Shown piece after piece: positions 1-6,939 of a stretch of 64,000 bases of DNA; the stretch's first letter is position 1, and each line of letters opens with the position of its first letter. The notes under the pieces are model-generated. The model saw nothing but the letters and a program-made list of their open reading frames with translations. It was not told where the DNA came from and did no database searches. The position numbers and the translations under genes are program-made. The DNA comes from Mycolicibacterium rhodesiae (GTDB lineage Bacteria > Actinomycetota > Actinomycetes > Mycobacteriales > Mycobacteriaceae), in assembly GCF_002086695.1 (NCBI RefSeq), contig NZ_MVIH01000004.1, positions 1 to 64,000 on the forward strand, given 5' to 3'.

Positions 1-187
1 GCGGGGTGGTGGGCGACGGAGGAGGAGGCGGCTGGATCGCGTCCATCACCATGTCGGCGATCTCATCCGACGACGAGCTGCTCACCGGGCCGGGCGCCGG
101 CGCGGGACTCGGCGCCGCCGCAGCGATGCCACCGGCCACCGCGAGCGCACCGAACGCAGTCGCGACCCCCAGTGCGCGAGTCCACAT
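1..187 (-). CDS. Secreted Pro/Ser-rich protein, N-terminal part
   Basis: The gene runs off the left edge, leaving 62 residues. The first ~25 residues form a signal peptide: a short charged start (MWTR), an Ala/Gly/Val-rich hydrophobic stretch and an AAAAP-type cleavage region. After it come Pro/Ala/Ser-rich residues, SSSSSDE and a run of six prolines. A good ribosome binding site (GGAGGGG) sits just before the ATG at 187, which fixes the start. It diverges from mscL. No domain is visible in this fragment, so its function is unknown; export by the Sec route is inferred from the signal peptide only. Confidence 0.7.
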   Translation of the reverse strand, partial: MWTRALGVATAFGALAVAGGIAAAAPSPAPAPGPVSSSSSDEIADMVMDAIQPPPPPSPTTP

Positions 188-296
188 GGTCTTCCCCTCC
201 GAGAACGTCTGCAGCCAAGCTAACAGCACTCCATTTCCCCTGCCTGGCAGTACTACCCTTCGAGATCTCGGGGCAGAGAGTGAAAGGGGCAATACC

Positions 297-752
297 GTGT
301 TGAAGGGATTCAAGGAGTTTCTCTCCCGCGGCAACATCGTCGACCTGTCGGTCGCGGTGGTGATCGGCACCGCGTTCACCGCGCTGGTCACCAAATTCAC
401 CGAAAGCATCATCCAGCCACTGATCAGCCGGATCGGCGCGGGGAAGGATACGAGTTACGGCCTCCTGCGTATCGGGATCGGCGGTGGGCAGGCCATCGAC
501 CTGAACATCCTGCTGTCGGCGTTGATCAACTTCGTCCTGGTGGCGGCCGTGGTGTATTTCTTCGTCGTCGTGCCCTACAACCGGCTTCGGAAGAAGGGCG
601 AGGTCGAGCAGGCCGGCGATACCGAGTTGAGCCTGTTGACCGAGATTCGCGACCTGCTGGCCGATGCCGGGGGCGCGCCGAAGAAGACCACCGGCCCGGG
701 TACCGGTCCGAGCCCTGACACCGCAGAGATGACGAGCGCCGACAAAGACTGA
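297..752 (+). CDS. mscL: Large-conductance mechanosensitive channel MscL
   Basis: This encodes a homopentameric inner-membrane channel that opens under membrane tension during hypo-osmotic shock and vents solutes. The 151-aa product has the family order: N-terminal amphipathic helix ([12 protein letters not shown]), TM1 pore helix starting at [19 protein letters not shown], periplasmic loop, TM2 (about residues 66-90) and a charged cytoplasmic helix (LLTEIRDLL). The longer upstream reading frame lacks family character; the GTG at 297 follows GAAAGGGG and gives the standard N-terminus. It matches M. tuberculosis Rv0985c in length and in its place beside moaB2, except that a porin gene lies between them here. 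The C-terminal tail is Pro/Gly/Thr-rich and variable in this family. Confidence 0.97.
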   Translation: MLKGFKEFLSRGNIVDLSVAVVIGTAFTALVTKFTESIIQPLISRIGAGKDTSYGLLRIGIGGGQAIDLNILLSALINFVLVAAVVYFFVVVPYNRLRKKGEVEQAGDTELSLLTEIRDLLADAGGAPKKTTGPGTGPSPDTAEMTSADKD

Positions 753-766
753 CGACGGGCGAACAA

Positions 767-806
767 AACAAAACGGCCCCCGGCGTGAGCCGGGGGCCGT
801 TTTGTT
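767..806. terminator. Bidirectional intrinsic terminator between mscL and mspC
   Basis: A perfect 18-bp inverted repeat (767-784 and 789-806) with a GTGA tetraloop. The arms begin AACAAAACGG and end CCGTTTTGTT, so each strand has a T-rich run at the 3' side of a GC-rich stem. Its position between the converging ends of mscL and the porin gene suits a shared terminator. Confidence 0.9.
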
Positions 807-820
807 GACGTGCCAAGGAG

Positions 821-1459
821 TTAGTTCATGTTCCAGGGTTCGCCGTAGGTGGTGACGCTGTCGCCGGCCTTGGAGATCAGGCGGGCGAAGGGGCGCAGCA
901 GCACGCCGCCGGCCGCGCCGGTGACGGTGCCGTGGGCGTTGGCCACCGCGACCGAACCGTTGGGGCCCGAGACGTCGACGGAGAACGTGGCGACTTCCTG
1001 GATACCGGGGCCGTTGCCCAGGTCAGCGGAGATCGACACACCCGGGAACAGGTTCGGGGTGATCACCGAACCGAGCGGGTTGAAGCCCGTCGGGGAGATG
1101 TTGGCGTCGTCGAGCAGGATGTTGGGGGTGGTGTAGCTGAAGTTGATGCCCACACCCAGCGACCACGGGAAGCCCACCTGGTAGCCCAGCTCCAAGGTGC
1201 CCGCGAACTCATCGGCACCCGGGCCGACCACGCTGTAGACAGCCTTGCCGGAGTGGAACCACTCCCGGGTCAGCCGGTTGCGGTCCAACGGGAACACCCC
1301 ATTGAGGAAGGTGTCCCACTGCTGCACCGTCATCGTCCGGCCACCGCCGTCGACCAGACTCAGCTCATTATCCAAACCCGCGTGCGAGGTACCTGTCCCG
1401 ACGAACAACGCCGCGACGGCAGCGATCATCGCCACCAGTACCCGACCGATTACCTTCAT
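821..1459 (-). CDS. mspC: MspA-family outer-membrane porin (MspC-like)
   Basis: An octameric beta-barrel porin of the mycolic-acid outer membrane that admits small hydrophilic solutes. The 212-aa precursor has a 27-residue signal peptide ending SHA, then the family's mature start GLDNELSLVDG and end YGEPWNMN. The mature chain is 185 residues, against 184 in MspA. Of the constriction residues, Asp90 and Asp91 are kept but MspA Asp93 is Asn; MspA Glu139 is also Asn, while Asp118 and Asp134 remain as 119 and 135 after a one-residue insertion. The ATG at 1459 follows AGGGAGAA. The location between mscL and moaB2 fits my recollection of the mspC locus of M. smegmatis rather than mspA, so the letter is by synteny and less certain than the family. 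Confidence 0.95.
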   Translation of the reverse strand: MKVIGRVLVAMIAAVAALFVGTGTSHAGLDNELSLVDGGGRTMTVQQWDTFLNGVFPLDRNRLTREWFHSGKAVYSVVGPGADEFAGTLELGYQVGFPWSLGVGINFSYTTPNILLDDANISPTGFNPLGSVITPNLFPGVSISADLGNGPGIQEVATFSVDVSGPNGSVAVANAHGTVTGAAGGVLLRPFARLISKAGDSVTTYGEPWNMN

Positions 1460-1827
1460 GTTCTCCCTAGCTATGTCGACGGCTGACCCAAGGGCTAACC
1501 GAGTGTGTTTTCGTGCTCGGGTCACAACATGCTGACACCGCCCACGGCGCACAGCAGTTCAATGAGAGTCCCTCACACACCGCTCTTACGCTCTGCTCAT
1601 CGTTGACACGAGGAACATAACGGGATGACATCGGGGCGGCAACGCATAGCGTCGCCGTGTGCCGAACCGGTGTTTGCGCGGGGAAGTTTGCTGGAAAGAA
1701 AGCCCCGGTTAACCGGGAACTGAATCCGTTGAGCGGAAACGGGCTCGAATCGGGCGCGCATGCGGTCTGAACGGAGCCGCCGGCCAACTTCGCGGGACGC
1801 CCCGACCTGCCGATCACCACCTGCTGA
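1460..1827. other. Long non-coding region upstream of the porin
   Basis: No convincing gene is seen in these 368 bases; overlapping short frames have poor codon pattern. The region should carry the porin promoter and a long 5' leader, as described for mspA in M. smegmatis. A perfect 14-bp palindrome, CCCGGTTAACCGGG, lies at 1704-1717, about 245 bp upstream of the porin start, and could be an operator. I could not place a single convincing -10/-35 pair. Confidence 0.5.
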
Positions 1828-1986
1828 TCATCCGCCGTGGTGCGGCGGGACGTTGTCCCGCAACCACTCGTCCCGGTCGTCGCGGTCGCGATGTGAGTCC
1901 GGGTCGCGCTCGTCGGAGGACTCCTGAGGCAACTCGGAACCGAAAATCTTGTTAACTGCGATTCGGTTCTCGCGCGGACTCCCCAT
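1828..1986 (-). CDS. Small acidic protein of unknown function, 52 aa
   Basis: A small frame on the same strand as the porin and moaB2. The product starts MGSPRENRIAVNKIFGSELP, has an Asp/Glu/Arg/Ser-rich centre with several RD repeats, and ends EWLRDNVPPHHGG. GC-rich third positions in the second half and the structured-looking C-terminus argue that it is translated. The ATG at 1986 has no clear ribosome binding site. A CRP-type palindrome lies 12 bp upstream. No signal peptide or membrane segment is visible. I recognise no family; being between moaB2 and the porin, it may share control with the latter. Confidence 0.6.
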   Translation of the reverse strand: MGSPRENRIAVNKIFGSELPQESSDERDPDSHRDRDDRDEWLRDNVPPHHGG

Positions 1987-1997
1987 CACAGGAACCG

Positions 1998-2023
1998 AAG
2001 ATTGTGATAAAGATCACAATCTT
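1998..2023. promoter_or_regulatory. CRP/FNR-type operator palindrome
   Basis: A perfect inverted repeat with 11-bp arms (AAGATTGTGAT) and a 4-bp spacer. It contains the exact cAMP-receptor-protein consensus TGTGA-N6-TCACA at 2003-2018. It lies 12 bp upstream of the small ORF start and about 540 bp upstream of the porin, in the intergenic region after moaB2. A -35-like TTAACA lies a little further upstream on the minus strand, so the site may overlap the start of transcription. Confidence 0.75.
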
Positions 2024-2139
2024 GATATTTGTGCAGTTCACAGGCTGTTAACACAACGCCTCCAACCCCGGTAGTGATGCCCGTAATTGACGTTACGCCG
2101 CGGTAATAATCGCCCGTCGGCGCGCCGGGTGGAGCTTGC

Positions 2140-2721
2140 TTAGATCTCGAGGCTGGACAGCTCGCCGATGACATGTGTCGCCAGCGGGTTCAGCGTCGCC
2201 ATACCGTCGCGGACCGCGTACCGAGAGCCTGCGATGTTGACGACCAATGTGCTGCCGGAAATCCCGGCCAGACCGCGCGACAGGCCCGCGTCGGTGATTC
2301 CCGCGGACAGCCCGGACGCACGCAATGCCTCGGAGATGCCGAGCAGTTCACGGTCGAGGATCGTCCTGGTGGCTTCCGGCGTCACGTCGCGGGGAGTCAC
2401 ACCCGTACCACCCACCGACACCACGAGGTCGACACCGCCGATCACCGCGGTGTTCAGCGCGTTCCGGATCTCGACCTCATCGGCGGATACCGCCACCACG
2501 CCGTCGACCACGAAACCCGCCTCGGCGAGCAGTTCGGTGACCAACGGTCCGCTGTGGTCCTCCTCATCGCCGTGGGCCGTGCGGTCGTCGACGACGACGA
2601 CAAGCGCACGCCCCACCAGCTCCCCTGGCTGTTCCATGGATGTCACCGTATATCTGCCCTGCGACAGCGCGGCAGCCGCACCACTGGCCGTCATGGGATG
2701 TTCACCCACCACCCGGATCAT
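2140..2721 (-). CDS. moaB2: Molybdenum cofactor biosynthesis protein MoaB2
   Basis: A MoaB/MogA-fold protein; the family adenylylates molybdopterin before metal insertion, and in mycobacteria MoaB2 has also been linked to SigH. The core (from about residue 30) carries VDDRTAHGDEEDHSGP and the family's SVGGTGVTPRDVTPEAT signature. The chosen ATG at 2721 overlaps the pepD stop as ATGA and follows GGAAAGG, giving 193 aa. Internal ATGs at 2694 and 2637 (MEQPGELVGRALV) are alternatives, and the last is close to the conserved domain start. It is the last gene of mprA-mprB-pepD-moaB2, matching Rv0984. Confidence 0.93.
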   Translation of the reverse strand: MIRVVGEHPMTASGAAAALSQGRYTVTSMEQPGELVGRALVVVVDDRTAHGDEEDHSGPLVTELLAEAGFVVDGVVAVSADEVEIRNALNTAVIGGVDLVVSVGGTGVTPRDVTPEATRTILDRELLGISEALRASGLSAGITDAGLSRGLAGISGSTLVVNIAGSRYAVRDGMATLNPLATHVIGELSSLEI

Positions 2722-4157
2722 TGCGCGGCCTTTCCGAGCGTGACCTGCACCGTGCGGTCCGCCCCCGACGGGTCCTTGTACGTCAGCGTCACCTGATCCC
2801 CGGGTGCTCGTGACCGGACCGCGGCGACCAGAGCGTCGGCGCTGCCGATCACCCGGTCGTCGACCTTGGTCACCACGACGCCATTGGGCAGTCCGGCGGC
2901 CGCGGCCGCGCCGCCCTTGCTGACATCGACGATCTTCGCTCCGTGTGTCGTGGTGTCATTGCTGACCTGGACACCCAGCGACGCGTGAGTGGCCGTGCCG
3001 GTGCTGATCAGTTCGTCGGCGATCCGTTTGGCCTGGTCGACCGGGATTGCGAAGCCCAGTCCGATCGAACCGCTCTGAGCGTCGGGCGAATCGCCGCCCA
3101 TCGTCGCGATCGCCGAGTTCACTCCCACGAGCTCGCCGCTCATGTTCACCAGCGCACCACCCGAGTTGCCCGGGTTGATCGCGGCATCGGTCTGAATGGC
3201 GTCGAGCACCGTGTTCTGGTTGTTGGTGTCGCCACCGGTGGCGACCGGGCGGTTCAACGCGCTGACGATGCCGGTGGTGACCGTGCCCTCCAGGCCGAGC
3301 GGTGAACCGACCGCCACCACGTCCTGGCCGACCCGCAGGTTGGCCGACGACCCGAGGCTGATGGGCGTCAGACCGGACACTCCCTGGGCCCGGACGACTG
3401 CGATGTCACTGGCCGGGTCGGTACCCACGACGGTGAAGGGTGCGGTGCGACCGTCGGCGAACGTCACCGTGGTGGTCGGCGCACCGCCAGGACCCGCACT
3501 GGGACCGCCGGACGGCGGAGTCCCCGGGCCACCCGGCGCGAGCGGGATACCCGGCAGGCCGGGGATGTTCGGCGCGGCCGGCGCCGGACCGCCACCCTTG
3601 GCGGCCGCGACGACATGGTTGTTGGTCAGGATGAGCCCGTCGGAGGACAGGATGATGCCCGATCCCTCTTCGGACTGACGGCCGAACTCGGTCTCCAACT
3701 TGACGACGCTGGGGACCACCTTGGCCGCAACCTGCTCGACCGATCCCACCGGCAGGCTGGCCGCAGGCACGTTGGCTCCCGCCTTGGGCGAACCTCCGAG
3801 CCCCGAGCCGACGGTCTGATGATCTGGATGCGCCAGCAGCACCACACCGCCACCGATTCCAGCCGAGACGATCGCGATCGCCAGCGCGCCTGCCACCAGT
3901 GCCCCGGCGCGCGAGCGAGGGCGCGGCGGCATCGGAGCGTAGCCCACCGCTGTCGGCGGATTCCCTTGGCGCGCAGCCTGATACGGGTCATACGGTTGCC
4001 GGTATTGCTGCTGGTGCGACTGGGTGGCATAGCGCCAGTCATACGGCTGCTGATAACCGGCGGTCCTCGGCTGGGGTGAATACCCCGGCGCCGCAGGCTG
4101 ATTCGGCCCGGGGGGCCCGGGCTGCTGCGGCGGCGAATACCTCGAATGGTCGGTCAT
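2718..4157 (-). CDS. pepD: HtrA-like serine protease/chaperone PepD
   Basis: A membrane-anchored periplasmic protease of the HtrA family that handles misfolded envelope proteins and feeds back on MprAB/SigE stress signalling. The first ~80 residues are Pro/Gln/Tyr-rich and cytoplasmic, followed by a transmembrane helix at about 84-108. The trypsin-like domain shows the catalytic triad His181 (NNHVV), Asp251 (SDIAVV) and Ser332 (GNSGGALV). A single PDZ domain occupies about the last 95 residues. Between His181 and Asp251 lies a Gly/Pro-rich loop (about 187-226) that is far longer than in M. tuberculosis PepD. The 63-bp gap from mprB and the overlap with moaB2 indicate one operon. Orthologue of Rv0983. 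Confidence 0.96.
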   Translation of the reverse strand: MTDHSRYSPPQQPGPPGPNQPAAPGYSPQPRTAGYQQPYDWRYATQSHQQQYRQPYDPYQAARQGNPPTAVGYAPMPPRPRSRAGALVAGALAIAIVSAGIGGGVVLLAHPDHQTVGSGLGGSPKAGANVPAASLPVGSVEQVAAKVVPSVVKLETEFGRQSEEGSGIILSSDGLILTNNHVVAAAKGGGPAPAAPNIPGLPGIPLAPGGPGTPPSGGPSAGPGGAPTTTVTFADGRTAPFTVVGTDPASDIAVVRAQGVSGLTPISLGSSANLRVGQDVVAVGSPLGLEGTVTTGIVSALNRPVATGGDTNNQNTVLDAIQTDAAINPGNSGGALVNMSGELVGVNSAIATMGGDSPDAQSGSIGLGFAIPVDQAKRIADELISTGTATHASLGVQVSNDTTTHGAKIVDVSKGGAAAAAGLPNGVVVTKVDDRVIGSADALVAAVRSRAPGDQVTLTYKDPSGADRTVQVTLGKAAQ

Positions 4158-4220
4158 GTCGTCAGGTCGCTCTTCCTGTTCACAAAATGCTCAAAACTGC
4201 TGCCCACAGCTTGCCTTGCA

Positions 4221-5765
4221 CTACTGAGAATCGACTGAGATAACACTCGGTCCAACGTTGGGTTTTTTCTCATGAAATCGGCGATCGCCATTGGTCCTGG
4301 CCATTTTGGCCGCGTTTTCGCTTTCGGCTGAATCGTCGGAGTACGCCTCGGGGATGATCGGCAGGCCCGGCAGCAGGACGAAGAACGACGTGCCCGGCGG
4401 CTGTCCGCCCGGAACCGTTTCTCCGATGCGGATCATGCCTCCATGTTTGACCACGACCTGTTTGACGATCGCCAGGCCCAGCCCGGAGCCCGGCATCGCC
4501 CGCGCCGACGCCGACCGGTAGAACCGCTCGAACACCAGCCCGCGTTCCTGCGGTGGGATTCCGGGCCCGTAATCGGACACCACGAGCTCGGCGTGCGCGG
4601 CGTCCACCTGACGGAGCCGGACGCCGACGTGCGCGCCCGACGGGCTCCACTTGGCCGCGTTGTCAAGCAGATTGACCACCGCCCGCGACAATCCGGCCGG
4701 ATCCCCGTAGACCTGCCATCCGACGACGTCGACGTCGAACTGGACATCGTTGCGGCGCCTGCGCGCCCGCTCCAGACTGCGGTCGACGATATCGCTCAGA
4801 TCGACCGCCTCGTGGACCAGTCCGCCGGCGTCCTCGCGGGTCAGGTCGACGAGATCGCCTACCAGCGTGGACAATTCCTCGATCTGACCGATCACGTCGG
4901 TGCGCAGGTCGGCCATCTCGCTCTCCGGCAGCCGCGGAGCACCCGGCTTCATCGAGGCCATCAGCAGCTCAACGTTGGTTCGCAGTGAGGTCAGCGGCGT
5001 GCGCAGCTCGTGTCCGGCATCAGCGACCAGCCTGGCCTGCCGCTCCCGCGATTCGGTCAGCGCACGCAGCATCGTGTTGAACGTCTCGGTGAGCCTGGCG
5101 AGTTCGTCGCTACCGAAGACCGGGATGGGACGGAGGTCGTCGGTTCGCGCCACCCGTTCGGCGGCCTCGGTGAGCCGGGCCACCGGGCGCAAACCGGTGC
5201 GCGCCACCATCCCGCCGGCGATCGCCGCGACCACCACGCCGATGCCACCCACGGCCAGCAGGACCCATTTCAGCTTGGTCATCACCGCGTTGGTCGGCGC
5301 CAGGCTCTTGGAGATCAGCAGCGATCGGTTGTCGGGGAGATGAACCGCGAGCACCCGCTGGTTGCCGACGGTGCGGCGAGACATCAACAACTCGCCGTTG
5401 ATGACGGATTTCTCCGGCTCCCCGACGGGTAGTTTCTGGCCTTGCTGGTTGGCGGTGTAGGTCGAGCGACCCGGGTTCACCAACATCGCGTTGACGTCGG
5501 AGTACGCGGTGCCCTCAATGGCCTTACCGGGGTCGGCGGCCAGGGAACCGCTCGCGATGAGCAGGCTCGCGCGGCTCTGGAGTTGGTTGTCGATGTCGGT
5601 GTAGAGCGCGGCGGACACCACGGCATACACCGCGACCGCCATCAGCACCACGACCATGGCCACCATCGACATGGCCAGCAGCATCACCCGCCATCGCAAT
5701 GACAACGATGACGTCGGCTCTTCCGGCGCCCGCTCAGCCCGCGCGCGCCGCCTCAGTGGTGACAT
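4221..5765 (-). CDS. mprB: Sensor histidine kinase MprB
   Basis: The membrane sensor of the MprAB envelope-stress system. The 514-aa chain has TM1 at about 27-54, an extracytoplasmic sensor region to ~160, TM2 at about 166-187, a HAMP linker, the phospho-acceptor helix with His252 in AGHELRTPLT, and a catalytic ATPase domain with the N box (NLLDNAAKWSP), DYGPGIP and GSGLGLAIVK. The ATG overlaps the mprA stop by one base (TGATG), so the two are translationally coupled. Length and order match Rv0982. The C-terminal ~50 residues are charged and variable. Confidence 0.97.
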   Translation of the reverse strand: MSPLRRRARAERAPEEPTSSLSLRWRVMLLAMSMVAMVVVLMAVAVYAVVSAALYTDIDNQLQSRASLLIASGSLAADPGKAIEGTAYSDVNAMLVNPGRSTYTANQQGQKLPVGEPEKSVINGELLMSRRTVGNQRVLAVHLPDNRSLLISKSLAPTNAVMTKLKWVLLAVGGIGVVVAAIAGGMVARTGLRPVARLTEAAERVARTDDLRPIPVFGSDELARLTETFNTMLRALTESRERQARLVADAGHELRTPLTSLRTNVELLMASMKPGAPRLPESEMADLRTDVIGQIEELSTLVGDLVDLTREDAGGLVHEAVDLSDIVDRSLERARRRRNDVQFDVDVVGWQVYGDPAGLSRAVVNLLDNAAKWSPSGAHVGVRLRQVDAAHAELVVSDYGPGIPPQERGLVFERFYRSASARAMPGSGLGLAIVKQVVVKHGGMIRIGETVPGGQPPGTSFFVLLPGLPIIPEAYSDDSAESENAAKMARTNGDRRFHEKKPNVGPSVISVDSQ

Positions 5766-6457
5766 CAGGGCGGTGTCTCACGCAGCACATAGCCCACACC
5801 CCGCACGGTGTGGATCAGCCGCGGCTCTCCTTCCGCTTCGGTCTTTCGGCGTAGGTAGCCGACATATACCTCCAGCGCATTGCCCGAGGTCGGGAAGTCG
5901 AAACCCCACACCTCCTCGAGAATGCGGCTGCGGGTGAGCACTCGGCGCGGATTCGCGATCAGCATCTCCAGCAACGCGAACTCGGTGCGGGTCAAGCTGA
6001 TGGCGCGTTTGCCGCGATGCACCTCGCGGGTCACCGGATCCAGCGTCAGATCGCCGAACGTCATCACCGCGGAATCGGACTGCTCCTCGGGGCCGGTCCG
6101 GCGCAACAGCGCGCGCATCCGGGCCAGCAACTCTTCGAGGGCGAACGGCTTTGGCAGATAGTCATCGGCCCCGGCGTCCAGGCCGGCCACCCGCTCGGAC
6201 ACCGAGTCGCGTGCGGTCAGAACCAGGATCGGGAGATCGTCGCCCGTACTGCGCAGCTGCCGACAAACTTCGAGACCGTCGAGGCGGGGCATCATCACAT
6301 CGAGCACAAGCGCATCGGGCCGGTCATTGGCGATCGCGTCGAGAGCTTCGACCCCGTCCTGCGCCAGGTCCACGGAATATCCGTTGAACGACAGCGACCG
6401 GCGGAGCGACTCGCGCACAGCGCGATCATCATCAACGACAAGTATTCGCACAGCCAC
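5765..6457 (-). CDS. mprA: Response regulator MprA
   Basis: An OmpR/PhoB-type transcription factor that activates envelope-stress genes, including its own operon, pepD, and sigE/sigB in M. tuberculosis. The receiver domain (1-120) has the acidic pocket DDD at 10-11, phospho-acceptor Asp53 ([11 protein letters not shown]) and Lys103 (LPKPF). The winged-helix DNA-binding domain ends [12 protein letters not shown]. At 230 aa it equals Rv0981. The start is GTG at 6457; a second GTG six bases on is possible. A candidate MprA-binding site lies 14 bp upstream, consistent with autoregulation. Confidence 0.97.
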   Translation of the reverse strand: MAVRILVVDDDRAVRESLRRSLSFNGYSVDLAQDGVEALDAIANDRPDALVLDVMMPRLDGLEVCRQLRSTGDDLPILVLTARDSVSERVAGLDAGADDYLPKPFALEELLARMRALLRRTGPEEQSDSAVMTFGDLTLDPVTREVHRGKRAISLTRTEFALLEMLIANPRRVLTRSRILEEVWGFDFPTSGNALEVYVGYLRRKTEAEGEPRLIHTVRGVGYVLRETPP

Positions 6458-6471
6458 AGTCTCAACCCAAC

Positions 6472-6490
6472 GCCTGAGATAGGCCTGAGA
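6472..6490 (-). promoter_or_regulatory. MprA box upstream of mprA
   Basis: Read on the minus strand, two exact 8-bp direct repeats TCTCAGGC are separated by CTA, giving 19 bp. This is the two-subunit, 19-bp layout I recall for the MprA recognition sequence upstream of mprA in M. tuberculosis. It ends 14 bp before the mprA start, so autoregulation is expected. Confidence 0.75.
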
Positions 6491-6532
6491 GGCACGCCGC
6501 GCGAGCAGGCAATTCGCGACCGGCGAACGGCG

Positions 6533-6706
6533 TCAGCGCTTGTCGAGATCGATCAGTCCGAGGCGCGCGGCCTTGAGCAACCGGCGGGGAACCTTGTGCT
6601 GGCGACCGCCGACGGAAACGTTGACCAGACCGGTGGCCTCGGCCTTCCACTGCGCGCGCCGACTGCGGGTGTTCGCGCGCGACATTCTGCGCTTGGGCAC
6701 AGCCAT
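6533..6706 (-). CDS. rpmF: 50S ribosomal protein L32
   Basis: A 57-aa structural protein of the large ribosomal subunit, starting [19 protein letters not shown] and ending [10 protein letters not shown]. It has no cysteines, so it is the zinc-free (C-minus) form rather than the zinc-ribbon form used when zinc is plentiful. The ATG at 6706 has a strong ribosome binding site, AAGGAGA. The position upstream of mprA matches rpmF (Rv0979A) near mprAB in M. tuberculosis; the PE_PGRS genes found there are absent here. Confidence 0.95.
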   Translation of the reverse strand: MAVPKRRMSRANTRSRRAQWKAEATGLVNVSVGGRQHKVPRRLLKAARLGLIDLDKR

Positions 6707-6863
6707 GACGTGCTTCTCCTTGATCAGGGGTGTCGCCGCGCAGAGACTCTGACATGCCGGCGGCCAACAATTGCATCTCAGGATAGCCGCTCACCTGCGT
6801 CGGCTCCAAAACACCCGGGACGAGTGACCTCAACCCTTGACGGGGAACCGGCGGTCCCAAGTA

Positions 6864-6877
6864 ACCTACCGGTTGGT
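6864..6877. promoter_or_regulatory. Palindromic operator candidate before the atuA-like operon
   Basis: ACCTACCGGTTGGT is a near-perfect 14-bp palindrome of the form ACCnACCGGTnGGT, a shape typical of TetR-family operators. It lies about 60 bp upstream of the first gene of the AtuA-fadE-acc operon. No regulator gene is adjacent, so the partner is unknown. Confidence 0.45.
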
Positions 6878-6939
6878 TGGTCTGGCGGGCAGGAGCGGAG
6901 CGACCCGGGATCGGGTGCAATGAAGGGAAGACAGCGCGC

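Noticed and set aside
1467..1820. 117-aa minus-strand frame upstream of the porin
   Set aside because: Its codon pattern is poor, it overlaps the porin ATG and leader, and it contains a palindrome; no protein-like features are visible.
1998..2023. Reading the palindrome as a terminator of moaB2
   Set aside because: It is over 110 bases after the moaB2 stop and lacks a T-tract; the internal TGTGA-N6-TCACA favours a CRP site.
4443..4988. Long antisense frames across mprB, and similar ones across accD2, accA2, purH and pgi
   Set aside because: High GC makes antisense frames stay open; they have no start signals or family features and lie inside firm genes.
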